From Haliclystus octoradiatus (lineage: Eukaryota; Cnidaria; Staurozoa; Stauromedusae; Haliclystidae), in the NCBI GenBank assembly GCA_916610825.1, contig OU744453.1, positions 3,416,724-3,480,723 of the forward strand: 64,000 bases of DNA, in the 5' to 3' direction. Shown here in pieces: positions 11,198-22,500 of this stretch; position 1 is the first letter of the stretch; the number at the start of each line of letters is the position of its first letter. The position numbers and the translations under genes are program-made. Below the pieces are notes generated by a model. The model did not search any database. It was given only the letters and a program-made list of their open reading frames with translations, and was not told where the DNA came from.

Positions 11198-12717
11198 AAT
11201 GAATATAATTCTTATAGAATGTATACTACATTGACTTTTGACTTACTGAGAATCCAGTATAGTTTTCAGCATATGTAAGATATTTAGTTATTTTATAGAT
11301 GATGTTTAAATGTTGGTTATATTTGTATTTCAAGAAAATTCCATTGGTGTTTTGATTTTTGAATTACATGGATATGTTTGCATAATTCAAATGTGAGATT
11401 CAGAACCTTTAGTTGTCATTGTTCCAATTTCTAGTATCGGAAATGTTTTTGCCCATCCTATCTTACTTAATCAATATATGCAAATGTATAACTGAAAAAT
11501 TGGTTGAGTTATGAAGTAGATAGTATTCAAAGGGTACTTTGATGACTCATTTGATTCAAAGAAAGAGGCTACACGCTGAAAATGAGAGACTAAATGACAG
11601 ATAGTCAAGATAGCAAATGAAATATGTGTTACGTTGTTGTCTTGTTCTCAATTTATTCACAAAAAACAGCTGATGTTGAAGCGAACTCCCCTCTTTAAAG
11701 TTGAAATCACTTCAGTATTACCCTGCCCCCTTTGATGTTGGATAAGAAATTAAACGTGGTATGATCTAAGCGATGCATAAATATGAGGCTTTGAATGGAG
11801 AATGGAAATTAGAAATCGGTTTTAAATGTAAGGATATTTAGCAAGCTGGAGCATTGATATAAGGCATAATAATTGAGTTCGATTACATCTACTATGTTGG
11901 AACCCTTATTGAAAAGTAATGTAAAATTATTGCAAACTTTGAATAACATTTTTATTTGTCATTTTATTTAAAAACTCGAGGCAGATTTTGCAGTAAATGA
12001 ACAGCTGAAACAGAATTAACACGTTTGTGTGTTCTATATGATCTACATAAATATTGACAAAACATCTTGGACTATTTCTGATATGCATTTTTAATAACTT
12101 TTACTTGAGACCTGGGACTTGAGATTTTCTTTGAGAGTTAGAAAATGATTCTAGATCATTTTCAAGTCCTGTTATATACCATGTTTACAACGGTCGCTTG
12201 TTGGGTAAAAAACGACTATGCTAAGATTAATTGGAAAACGATTCTAGGAGAATACGCTTAGGAATAGCCTACGAATTTAATCTCAAGAATCCTTTCAGAG
12301 TTGATTGATGAGTTATCTGCGAAGATATAAACATCTACACACACAAAGCACACCAGTGCTACTTGTGATTTCAATTGTCTTAAACCATCATCAGGCAAGT
12401 ATCAAGTCAATAAATTTTATGTTTAGATGTGAGATAAATTCTCATAAACAATTCTACTATTATGATATTTTTAATGTCAGTGCACCCCCAATGTCAATTC
12501 CAATTACTAATAATGCTGATACTAATAAAAATTGTGATAATAATTCTGTAGTGTATACCCATTACCCATGCAATTTAATAAAAGAAATACAACTAAGATT
12601 ACATAATTCTTGTCCTCATCCATAATCAGATTCTTAACTATTTCATTGAAAACAACAACAAGTAGTGTAGATACATAGTTTCAGAACCAGAATACATACT
12701 CCAAAATGTCATGTCAC
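11198..12717. other. Intergenic stretch between convergent astacin gene 1 and gene A
   Basis: It holds the 3' UTRs of two convergent genes. The part from about 12440 to 12717 resembles the regions downstream of genes B and C (shared phrases such as AATGTCAATTCCAATTACTA and ATCAGATTC), so it belongs to the duplicated block. No further gene is seen between 11200 and 12440. Confidence 0.5.
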
Positions 12718-13301
12718 TTATATATCAAGCTTGCAGATTAATGGTCCTAATGTGTGGTATCCATACTTCTTGTCTTCTTCAACTTCTTCAAATACCATAT
12801 GTTTGATAGGCAGCATATTCATGTCAGAGAAAAATCCGCTTTGTTCTCTCAACACAGTCCCAGCATTATCGCATTTGCAGTCCTCATCATCTTCTGTAAG
12901 GTCACAGCAGCAATTGTCCGTTCCTGTTGACTGTCCGTTACAATAGCAAGAAGATACTGTATCACTTCCAACTGGATAATATCCCTTTTTGACACCATCA
13001 ATACCAAACCAATATCCTTTGTAATCCTTAACCACACTGTCATAGCATTCTAACTCAAGAGATTGGTAGCACCGTGTACTCTTTGATTTCAAGACTTCTA
13101 TCTGAGCGTCAGTCATTGAATAGTCGAAATTTACCTCGTATGGTTTGTTTGGATTCTCTTCATATTTTTGACGATGTAATATGTTGTGCATTATTGAAAC
13201 TTCAATGAATCCATTAGAAGTAGAAGAACAGTCAAATTTAATTGACTCGTCACTGTTGTCAGTTCCAAAAACATACTCCAGAATAACATCTACGCAGTTT
13301 C
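12718..13301 (-). CDS. Gene A exon 6: CNTNAP-type fibrinogen-like domain
   Basis: 584 nt from ATCGTTAG to the stop TAA. Conserved features: FDC near the start, DAQIEVLKSKSTRCYQSLEL, GYWFGIDG, GYYPVGSD, C-x-C, CCCDL, CKCDNAG, FFSDM, LPIKHM, LGPLIC. This order parallels the fibrinogen-like module between laminin G domains of contactin-associated proteins. Confidence 0.85.
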
Positions 13302-16300
13302 CTAACGATAAAAAACGGCAATTTAAAAGTTGAAGCTATTATATGTACAGCAGAGAATATTTATTATGCAATCATGTGTTTTGATCAACACAAACATCGC
13401 AGTATTCGGAAACATCTGATAGAGCAATTATTTGCTAGGAAAAATAACGGAGGAAAATTATGGTAGCACATGCGAGACATTGATGTTTCAAATGTTGGGT
13501 GAAATTTACCAACGTGAATATCTTTCATTAAAAGAATACAATCTCCATTATAACTTCGATATTTTTGAAAAAATAATGAAAATTCAAAGGATAAATTGCA
13601 ACCAAAATCTGTTATTACGGAACTGTTGATAGGGTACGGAAAATATATTACTCTCTTAGGATTTATTATAATTACAGTATATTACATGTAAAAAGATATT
13701 TGTTTATCATCTACCGCTCAGCCAGGCATTGCATTAGTGGCATTCATGGGAATGAGATTGTCTCTATAGAGTTTACCCTAATTTTTGTGGTGTTTACTTT
13801 CCAATCTAAAAATACTTCCATAAATATTGTAATTGCATACTCACGTTCCGTTGTTGTTGCTGTTGTTGTTTCTATCGCTGTTGTTGTTGCTATAGTTGTT
13901 GTTGTTGCTATCGCTGTTGTTGTTTGTGATGGAGGAAATGTGGCTTTAAATTGAAATGAAAAAAACATGTGAGTATTACGGTGGCCCACATGGCTCACGG
14001 CAAAACTTACTTTCTCACGGCAAAACTTTCTTTCTCCACGGAAAAACTTACATTCTCACGGCAAAACATACTTTCTCCACGGCAAAACATACTTATTCAC
14101 GGAAAATTTGTATTTGCTGTTATTTTACAATTATCTATACATGCAGTTGTATTCTGGAATTATTGTTGACGTTTGGGTATTATTATAATGGACTGATCTT
14201 TTTTCAATGACCAGCTGATAAATCCAAACTGTTACTCTGTTAAGATTGAATTGTTGCACTGGCCCTCGTACAGGGTTTCAGTGTCACTTTATTATATATC
14301 GTAATTGATTTAAATTAAATGTTTCATCTAATTTAAAATTAATATTGTGCTTTAATGTGATGATCAACATTGTATAGACAATATTCTGATTAGACTATAT
14401 GTGCAAAATTTTCATAAGCAATCGTAAAAATATCTTAATGCAAGAAAATATGTTCTTGTTTCAAGAATCTTGTAACATTATTTGATCTGTAATTGCAGAA
14501 GAATTAGCAAAAAATGCCTTACTTCAAGAAAATATGTTCTTGTTTCAAGAATCGGATGAGAATATTTAATTGATCTGTAGTTCCAGATGCGCTAGCAAAT
14601 TTTATCTTAATTCAAGAAAATATATGCTTATTTTACGAAAATATATGCTTATTTCAAGAAAATGTATGCTTATTTCAAGAATATATATGCTTATTTCAAG
14701 AATCCAATAATTCTGACTGCACACTATCGTAAGAAATGATAGCAAAAAGGGTCTTGTTTTAAGCAAAAATTTGCTCATTTCAAGAAATTTATACTGGAAA
14801 AGAGAATAATATGTCAAATAAATTTGTGCTTAAAATAAGAAAATATAACAAGCAAATTTGTTCTAGGGTAGGAATATTTGCTTCCTATGTGGAGAAGTAC
14901 ATTTTTTCTTATTTCAAGCAAAATTTCACTTATTTCAAGAATTTTTTTTCTTGATTTAAAGAGTTTCGAATGACCAGCAGCCTTTGCTTTGTTTTGTTGT
15001 TTTGATTACAAGAAACGAGGCTAATCCTCTGGAAAGTGACGTCAGCGCTCACGTCAGAGGATTGTCCTCGTGGCTGTTGCTACGGAAAGACAAGACATAA
15101 AATAGTCTGGTTTATCAATTTCAGTTTTGGATAAATCTCAATTCTTACTTTTCGAAACGCAAAGTTTATGGCTATAGATATCCAACAAATGTATACGGCT
15201 CAAAAATAAATAGCGGACTGGGAGTCACACAGTCCAATTATCTGTCTGAGAAGTTTGACGCAAATCAAAACAACTTGGATAAAATGTACTTTCAAATCAA
15301 CACTAAATAAATTCATGTGATTCTAAATTTTACAATTTACATGCATAAATACTGCAGAAAAACAATGCAATGTGAAACATACATAGGTATGTAACTAACT
15401 ATTTTTAGACGTGTAACGTGTTTACAAATATAATTTTGAGTCAATGATCAAAGTATCCGTATTAAAAATCGAATTCACCTGGTGCTATAATTTCATTTTG
15501 TTTCGGCGATAAATTTCGATTTTGAATGCTAACAAATCTCTTCCTGTTCTTTCAATCCTTAATATTCTTATATCAAGTAAACACCAACATGAAATTTTGA
15601 ATCAGTCGAGTTCAGTTGTAGCTTTCAACTCTGTCATCCTTCCTCAATTCGTATGACGCTAGTAGTAAGTGAATTGATTTTTGTGGGACACATTTATTCA
15701 AGCGTCGAAAGCCCTTACGACGTCCACCTCTATTGCTCTTGTAACTTTCCAAACCAGTTCGTTGATAAATAACTTGGCAGAATGCTTCTATGCTCGTTTT
15801 ACGAAATGTTTTGCAAAATCGCGTGTGTGTGCAAAGGAGACACAAAGGCGGGCCGTGTATCATGAAAACGAGTGATTGAAATCTGGGTCCAGATTTCAAA
15901 GACAAAAATATACAAAGGCTGCTGGTCATTTTATGGTCTTTAAGCACATGGATTTTCCTGTGCATGCATACTCACGTTCCGTTGTTGTTGCTGTTGTTGT
16001 TGCTATAGCTGTTGTTGTTGCTATTGCTGTTGTTGTTGCTATCGCTGTTGTTGTTTGTGATGGAGGAAGTGTGGCTTTAAATTGAAATGAAAAAAACATG
16101 TGAGTATTACGGTGGCCCACATGGCTCACGGCAAAACTTACTTTCTCACGGCAAAACTTTCTTTCTCCACGGAAAAACTTACATTCTCACGGCAAAACAT
16201 ACTTTCTCCATGGCAATACATACTTATTCACGGAAAAACTTACTTTGTCACGGCAAAACTTACTTTCTCTTGACAAACTTACCTTCTCACGGCAAAACTT

Positions 16301-19300
16301 ACTTTCTTCCACGGCAGTTTTTTGAAGTTTTGCAGTGAGCTATGTGGGCCACCGTAGACTATGGTATGAATCATATTTTATCATATCAAATCATAACTTG
16401 TGATACAACAGTTGAGTAATATGTATATAGTCTGTAAAATCAATGCAAAAACATTACATGACACACAACTTTTTTACTCCAGTGGTATTAAAGTTGATAA
16501 TCACACAGGTAGGGATATATTTTATTTTTATACCCTTTAAATTGTCTCGATATTTTAAACTGTAGATCAGATATGATCAGATCTGAAGTTTGGTTCAGAT
16601 CTGAATGAAGCATGCGTCTGGACCTTATAGTTGTGGAGAGACATTGACCCTCATAATAAGTCAATTTTATCCTGGATCCACCTCATACAAAAGATCGCCA
16701 ATATGTTTATTGCATTTATCATTTTTAACGAAAGAGGGTAAGCTTGTAAATATTTTTGAAGTGTGTGCTAGTTTAATTGCCAGATACCATCCTGACCCCA
16801 ACCGATAGTGTTTCTGTCAGGGCTTGAACCTCAAACCCTGTGGACCGAGGTTCAATGAAATAGCCACCACAAAAAGGTCCACCAAGACATACAATTTAAT
16901 AATATAGCACAAAACCGAAGTTTTAACTGTTACCAATTAATTTATACAACTGGACGCAGATTTGTAACTGTTTTGAATAAAAAATAGTGTCAATTTTTTC
17001 TTAAACATACCTGCTGGGCAATCACCGTCATTACAACTGACTGATTTTTCACCAGTTCCTGTACAGATTCCTCCATTGCATTCTGGCATCAAACATGATC
17101 TTGTCTGAGTCTTGAATCCAAAGCCGCATGTAGTGCTACAGCCATTTGTTGAATTCATCCAATTTGACCAAATGCCATCAACTAAGGAATCACAAATGTA
17201 TTGTTCAAATTTGATTAGCTAATTGAGGTGAGCTGTGCATAATTAGTCATTAATATTATTTTCGATCTCACATTCACGAGTTAGCATATATAGGTAGGAG
17301 TAGTTCATTACATATATACTGATTACATAAATGTAATATATGATGTAAGAGTAAAAGCATTTAATCTCTAATAATTTATAAGCAAGATAATATAATTAGA
17401 ACCGTAATAATCTAATTTCAATCTAATTCGATTACTAAATGACGGTGTTCTTATATTCAGCTTGGGCCACAATATTCACATAAAATCGCAGTTCGAAGTT
17501 TTTTTATCGTTATCATATTTAGTCGTTCTCAACATTTAAATTTGATTACTTACCTATTGTAGTTAGGTTACAAATGATCTGGAAAATAAAAATTTGAAAT
17601 TCTAGCTCAAATGTAGCTCAAACGATGACGTTCAGTGTCATATAAGAGGTGTACGGAGTGCCGGGACGGAATGAGAGTCCTCAGACTCTGAAGCCAAAAA
17701 GTCCTTATAGAAGCGATTGCCTTCGAGTCCAACTCCAAAAATGTAAGAACAATAGACTCCCACCCCCTATCAGGCTCCGAAATTGTAGACAAACTCCTGT
17801 AAAAAAAATCCTCAAACGGATTCATTTATCTACCCCAAATTTTGCAAACGTAGAAAGGCACACAATAATCAATCTATTTTGAAAATAATAACCAATACGT
17901 CGGCAACCTCTCCATGCAGCAATATATAGATAATTTTCAACTTTATAATGCTTATTAAGAAATCAGTAGGTTTGCATTCTAGACTTCGACTCCGACTCCT
18001 GATCCTGGCTGGCAAAAATCACTCCAGTCCGGTTCTTATTGAAATGTGGATACTCGTTCCGGAGTCGAAGTCCGACCACGAATCCTGTACACCTCTGCAT
18101 GTGTTCTACTTTGATACTCGAGTAATAAAGAATAACGGTAATCGAAGATCACTACCATAATAAATTTATTAATTATATATTTGTATAATGACGATTGAGC
18201 ATTATATCACAGCTATCGAGCATGCGTGCATAATAACGAATAATTGAAAATCGTGCCACTGTTTTAGGCGATTGCTCAATGGCTATGGTGATCTTATCGC
18301 GCTCACTCGTCGTCATTAGATAAAAGACATTAGGATATCGCTTAGGATTGAATCTCCTTTTCCCACATTTGAAACTGTAATTTTTTAATTGTCTGTTTCT
18401 TGTAAAATACCTATTTGTTCATCGAAAAAACTTGGCAAAATAGTCAAGGCACTTAGTACAATATGTAAATTATTTGAGGTTCGATATTTCAAGACCCTAT
18501 TGTAAGAGAGGGATCTCGTAATGTTTTTTCCTTCAGCAGAACATGCCATAATAAAATGAAAGGCATACACAAAAGGCTAATTCAAATAGTTCACTTACCT
18601 ATTTATAGTATAGATGTTTGAATAGAACTTATAATATGTGTTCAATTTAAATACATATATTCAATTTAAAGGCATAAAATTGACCATCGCACTTTGCGGA
18701 CTCAAAGTTAAAAAGTGAATGCCACTATCAAGTCACAAGTATGGTAGTGGAAGAGTGCATATACGAAGAACGAGTGCATGGGCCACCGTTCAAACCTTGA
18801 AAAGCTCATTAAATTCAAATGAACTAGCATCATAATTCCAATTCTGCTTATTGAAGTTTTGAAAATCCAACATAAAACTACTGATAAATAATTATGTGAG
18901 TTGATTGAGATTTTTATTTCATAAAATAAATTATTAAACATTCCTTGTTATTGTTCTTGTTTTTTTGTAAGCGATGATTGGGTAATTAATATTAGCAATC
19001 TTTGCTGCGTCATGAAAAAAAATATAAATAACTTCCTTCAATTGAAAAGATATTGTTTAATGTGATTTTCAATTTAATCAATAAAATATTCAAAATTAGG
19101 CATATCCTAAATATATCTCAAGTTAAAATTTCAAATATGAATTATCTTACCGGTAATTTTAAGATAACGCTTGAGTTGCTATTATGAGTGAGCCCGTATT
19201 TCAGAAATTTCTTAGATGAAGTCAAGTTAAACAGTTTGCAGACACCAAAGCCATTTCCAGATACAGTGAAATTGATTGAAACACAACCATCAGTTCTTTC

Positions 19301-19498
19301 ACAAATAAAATCACACAGGTATAGATTAGATGCATTATGCACGGCCATTGGATCAGCATTAATCGGAGATGACGCATTCAAAACTCTGCCTTTGTAAGAT
19401 AATACATTATCATTACATTGATCGGAAATGCTGCCAATCAGTGCAACACAAAATATAATGACAATGGAAATAGTCTTTCCAATCATGGTCAGATCCAT
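12718..19498 (-). CDS. Gene A: secreted PAN/TSP1/Thr-rich/fibrinogen-like protein
   Basis: Minus-strand exons in order: 19498-19151, 17578-17554, 17181-17011, 16074-15976, 13943-13845, 13301-12718; together 1326 nt, 441 residues, frame intact. Residues 1-25 are a signal peptide (TISIVIIFCVALIGSIS). About 27-116 form a PAN/apple-like domain (CDFICERTDGCVSINFTV, then CKLFNLTSS). Next come a short linker IICNLTTIG, a TSP type 1 repeat (WSNW to CNDGDCP), two near-identical Thr/Ala-rich stretches of 33 residues, and a C-terminal domain of about 190 residues resembling the fibrinogen-like region of contactin-associated proteins (CYQSLELECYDS, NCCCDL, DCKCDNAG, LPIKHM, LICKLDI). No transmembrane segment follows, so it should be secreted. 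Function is unknown; adhesion, matrix or recognition are guesses. Paralogues B and C follow on the same strand. The T-rich exons are the least certain parts. Confidence 0.82.
13845..13943 (-). CDS. Gene A exon 5: second Thr/Ala-rich linker exon
   Basis: 99 nt, phase 1-1, with the same splice-site sequences as its twin 2131 bases away; begins ATFPPSQTTTAIATTT. Exon length, phase and frame are all kept, so either or both copies can be used. Confidence 0.62.
13960..14115. repeat. CACGGCAAAAC minisatellite, copy 1
   Basis: About seven imperfect tandem units of roughly 18 bases (CTCACGGCAAAACTTACTTT) directly flank the Thr-rich exon at 13845-13943. The same array follows the twin exon, so array and exon were duplicated together. 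Confidence 0.8.
14420..14960. repeat. TTTCAAGAAAATAT degenerate repeat tract
   Basis: Repeated 15-20-base words of the type GCTTATTTCAAGAAAATATAT recur throughout. They create a misleading minus-strand frame reading LEISIYI. Not coding. Confidence 0.65.
14969..15930. mobile_element. Putative non-autonomous DNA transposon with 18-bp perfect TIRs
   Basis: AATGACCAGCAGCCTTTG at 14969-14986 is matched by its exact reverse complement at 15913-15930, 962 bases in all. No transposase is visible. Inside are a CRE-like hairpin at 15019-15062 and a small palindrome at 15881-15898. It lies in a gene A intron, between the twin Thr-rich exons. Target-site duplication not established. Confidence 0.5.
15976..16074 (-). 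CDS. Gene A exon 4: Thr/Ala-rich linker exon
   Basis: 99 nt, phase 1-1, between AATTTAAAG and GTGAGTATG. It begins ATLPPSQTTTAIATTT and ends TTTER. It is probably a mucin-like O-glycosylated stalk. It is nearly identical to the exon at 13845-13943. Confidence 0.62.
16090..16330. repeat. CACGGCAAAAC minisatellite, copy 2
   Basis: The same roughly 18-base units as at 13960-14115, with about five more copies. It lies beside the Thr-rich exon at 15976-16074. Confidence 0.8.
16610..16885 (-). mobile_element. Degenerate tRNA-derived SINE, family 2
   Basis: It contains GCCAGATACCATCCTGACCC and CAGGGCTTGAACCTCAAACC in the same order as the clearer minus copy near 60270-60380 (GCCGGATGCCCTTCCTGACG, then the box B complement). 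It lies in a gene A intron. Confidence 0.45.
17011..17181 (-). CDS. Gene A exon 3: thrombospondin type 1 repeat
   Basis: 171 nt, phase 1-1, reading DGIWSNWMNSTNGCSTTCGF, then CLMPECNGGICTGTG and CNDGDCPAG. It has the W-x2-W, six Cys and GG signature of TSP1. Acceptor CCTTAG, donor GTATGT. No TSP1 exon occurs in genes B or C. Confidence 0.92.
17554..17578 (-). CDS. Gene A exon 2: 25-nt linker exon
   Basis: It lies between TTTCCAG and GTAAGT, phase 0 to 1, and reads IICNLTTIG. The equal-length exons in B and C (KECKIEATG, KECYIQTT) share the single Cys and the Thr, which supports this micro-exon. Confidence 0.7.
19151..19498 (-). CDS. Gene A exon 1: signal peptide and PAN/apple-like domain
   Basis: It starts MDLTMIGKTISIVIIFCVAL and ends KLP before GTAAGA in phase 0. 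Cys spacing (C-x3-C-x5-C-x11-CKLF) fits a PAN/apple fold; several N-x-S/T sites suggest glycosylation. Confidence 0.85.
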
Positions 19499-20992
19499 TT
19501 CTATCTCTTTTCGTAGTATTGGAACTTCTGAATCGAATCAAAGGAGCTACATAGTTACAGTTAAGAACTTTTCATACGCCTTTGTTATTGTTGTTTTTTC
19601 TTTAAATCCTGTTGCCAATAACTATGAAAGGTTTTTTATAGATGCATACTGTGTTAGTCGCTTGTTTAATTGGCATATCTTTGTTACGAGAAGCAGGACA
19701 CATTGTAATCGTTTATTAGGAATTAATTCTTTTTTGCTTCTCATAGGGATGAAGGCGTCTATACTCCCATATTAAAATTTCAGAAGTTGAAGTGACGCCA
19801 TTGCTACCTAACCATACTGTATGTTATTCTATGAACAGAGATGCTTGTCAGGAAATAAATCATGATTTTATTTATCGTACGCTGCATTTTTTCATAATTC
19901 TCATACAATCATTCGTTTTTTTATTATCTCGGTAATCCCCAAACAGAGAAATTGATTAATCAATCAAAACTCCCTCATGGTGTTCTCCTTCAGCTCGAGT
20001 AAAAATAACTAATAGCCAATCAAAATTCATTTCCTGTTGAATGACAATGAAAAATGTGCAGAAAATAATTATTGTAAGTATAAAAAATTTATGATTTTTT
20101 TTGCTTGAGGTGAACAAGTTTTGTCATAGCAACTTTCAATAACAACTTCCATAAGTATTCTACCTTTGAAATATCTTATCAGGATTTGCTTAACAGCTAG
20201 ACCAATAAAAAATAAAAATAATAAAATAATATGATATGATATGCTATGAAAGAAACTCAAAAGTAGCTGACGAGGATGACGTAACAAATATTTCATCCCT
20301 GTCAAGGGACTCATCAGAGACGGCTCTGATGTTGTAGCACGTTATTCCTTACACCTGATGTCCTACTAATGAATGCATACATATGGTGAAACCGTCTGAT
20401 AAATAAAATTGGATGTAAATACTTTTTGCAGCCAAAGTTTATAGGGTTGTTTATTTTTCCAATATATTTGAAAATTCAAATCTACATAATTGGCATAAAG
20501 CTAATATATAGTATTTTTAAATTACTCTATTGATTGACTTTATTCATATATTCATGGCAGGTGTGTGAACTTACATTGATTTGTCTCTGTTCCACGTTAG
20601 CAGGTTGTAATGAAAAATTTGGAATTTGATTTTTTTTATGCTAATTCATTCTTCTCAAAATATGGAATCTCATTATTTTTATGCTAATTTACTACAATTA
20701 CAATTATTTTTATGCTAATATTAGTTATGAAGAGGATGTCTCGTCATCATCATCATCATATTTTGATCTCGAAAGAAACAAATAAAAAATCTGATCAATT
20801 AAAATCAATCAACTCTATAAAATATCAATTAAATGACGCATGTGAAATCAACTTTGAGCATTCTAATCCAAGCACTTATACGCCGGGCCAATTGAACCAA
20901 TCGAAATTCTACATATCAATTAAACATAATTTTAAATTTTGAAATTACTTGCTACTTCCACACAAAAAGTGCTCATTAGCTTGGAGTAGCAT

Positions 20993-21240
20993 GGTCTTGT
21001 TTGCAAAGAGGGCGAGTTACCCGTTTAGGCGAGATACTCGCCTTACCGAGTTTAAAATTTTGCGTTTTTACTATAGGGCAACAGGAGTAACCCACCTTGT
21101 CTTGTTGTATGGCGTGTGGCTCGAGGAGGGGGAGGGGTGATACTACTTTCTCATTTTGCTTGTAAATCAAACGTGCATAAACAATAGACCCAGGTAAGCC
21201 ACCGACCCGAGCAACTCGCCCTTCTTGTAAACAGGGCCTG
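20993..21240. mobile_element. Putative MITE with imperfect terminal inverted repeats
   Basis: GGTCTTGTTTGCAAAGAGGG at the left end and the reverse complement of CCCTTCTTGTAAACAGGGCC at the right end share GTTT-CA-A-AGGGCGAGTT. The interior is only about 190 bases and carries no gene. Confidence 0.5.
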
Positions 21241-21889
21241 GGAGGAACATGTATATTCCCACAGCTATAGTGACAGTATTGACGATTAGATGCATCTACT
21301 TTTTAATTGTATTGTAAATAATAACTTAATCGTAGCGTTTTTTTTAATAAAATAGAAAAGTTTCCAACAACTTCCAGGTATTCTCGAGTACGGAAAAACT
21401 GTAACTGCCCTATTACCAAACAGAGGTACGATCAGAGAAATACTGTTGGGAAGATTTGTTTACGAATATTCACAAATGCGCTACAATTATTTGCAATAGT
21501 GATGATCATATAGTGTAAATGTTGATATACAGTGACACATGTTTGGATAATTTTATAAGTTTAAAATTAAGATATATAATAGTAGTAATAGCAGCAGACA
21601 AGTACATGTTTCTGGCCATTAGCCTTCATCAGTACTGATCAGTGAGCGAACAAGGAACTGACTTCGGTATATACCTAAGACAAGATTAATGATCAATGTG
21701 GTGAAAAAATTCATCACATGAAAAAAACATCTGTGCCATAGAATAGAATAGAAATAGTTTATTTAAAGACATATAAACAACTATGATACATGATTTTTGC
21801 TTTTTGTTCTATTTGATTACATGTATGTGTTATATAAGGCATTATTGTTAAGCAGTCGTTTCTTGATGTCTGACGGCGTCATCGTCGTC

Positions 21890-22500
21890 TAATAATTAGT
21901 TTGATTGAGAATATAGTGTATTTTTAATTTCTTGATTATATTTAATTATATTGTATGAATCGTATTTGTAATATTTATTTAGTGATTGTGCACCTCGAAA
22001 GCTGAATGATCGTTTACCACGGTCAGTATGGACGCGCGGGAGAATGTACATGTTTTTTCTTGTAATATATTTGTGGTTACTTTTATTAAATAAAGTCTTT
22101 AATTCTGAACCATATATTCCTGATTTAGATTGATGGGCTGTACATGCAGTACGGAGATGTGTGGCTGATAGAGAGCCATCCCAGTCGTTCAAGTGCGTCT
22201 TCCATTCTATCAAACTTTCGCTTTCCACATATCAATTTTGCCGCCCAATTTTGTATTCCTATCTGGACCCTTCTAAGCTGTGTTTTGTTGCATGAGGCCC
22301 AGACTTCGATAGCGTAGAGACAAGGATTTAAAATTTTTGTTTCTATAAGTGTTTTAAATATCCCAGCTGGAATATAAGGGCGAATCTTTGATATTGCAGA
22401 TAATCTGTAGGAAGCAGTTCTTAAGATTTTAAGCCATACCAGAGTGCTCAAACTACCGAAGTAGTGGGAAATGCATATCGCAAATAGTATAGACACATCG
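21890..22500 (-). mobile_element. LINE (non-LTR retrotransposon) 3' fragment, frameshifted
   Basis: Two overlapping minus frames give the C-terminal thumb of a LINE reverse transcriptase: ISKIRPYIPAGIFKTLIETK, LYAIEVWASC, LRRVQIGIQNWAAKLI and ERLGWLSI, then in another frame the tail ITRKNMYILPRVHTDRGKRS and FSFRGAQ. A frameshift near 22190 makes it dead. Confidence 0.82.

Noticed and set aside
15612-15965. A 117-codon minus-strand frame
   Set aside because: It lies in the TIR element, runs across its terminal repeat and has no domain; coding is not supported.
18590-18640. A donor-like AATAG|GTAAGT on the minus strand that could mark another gene A micro-exon
   Set aside because: The reading phase does not fit between exons 1 and 2, which already join in frame without it.
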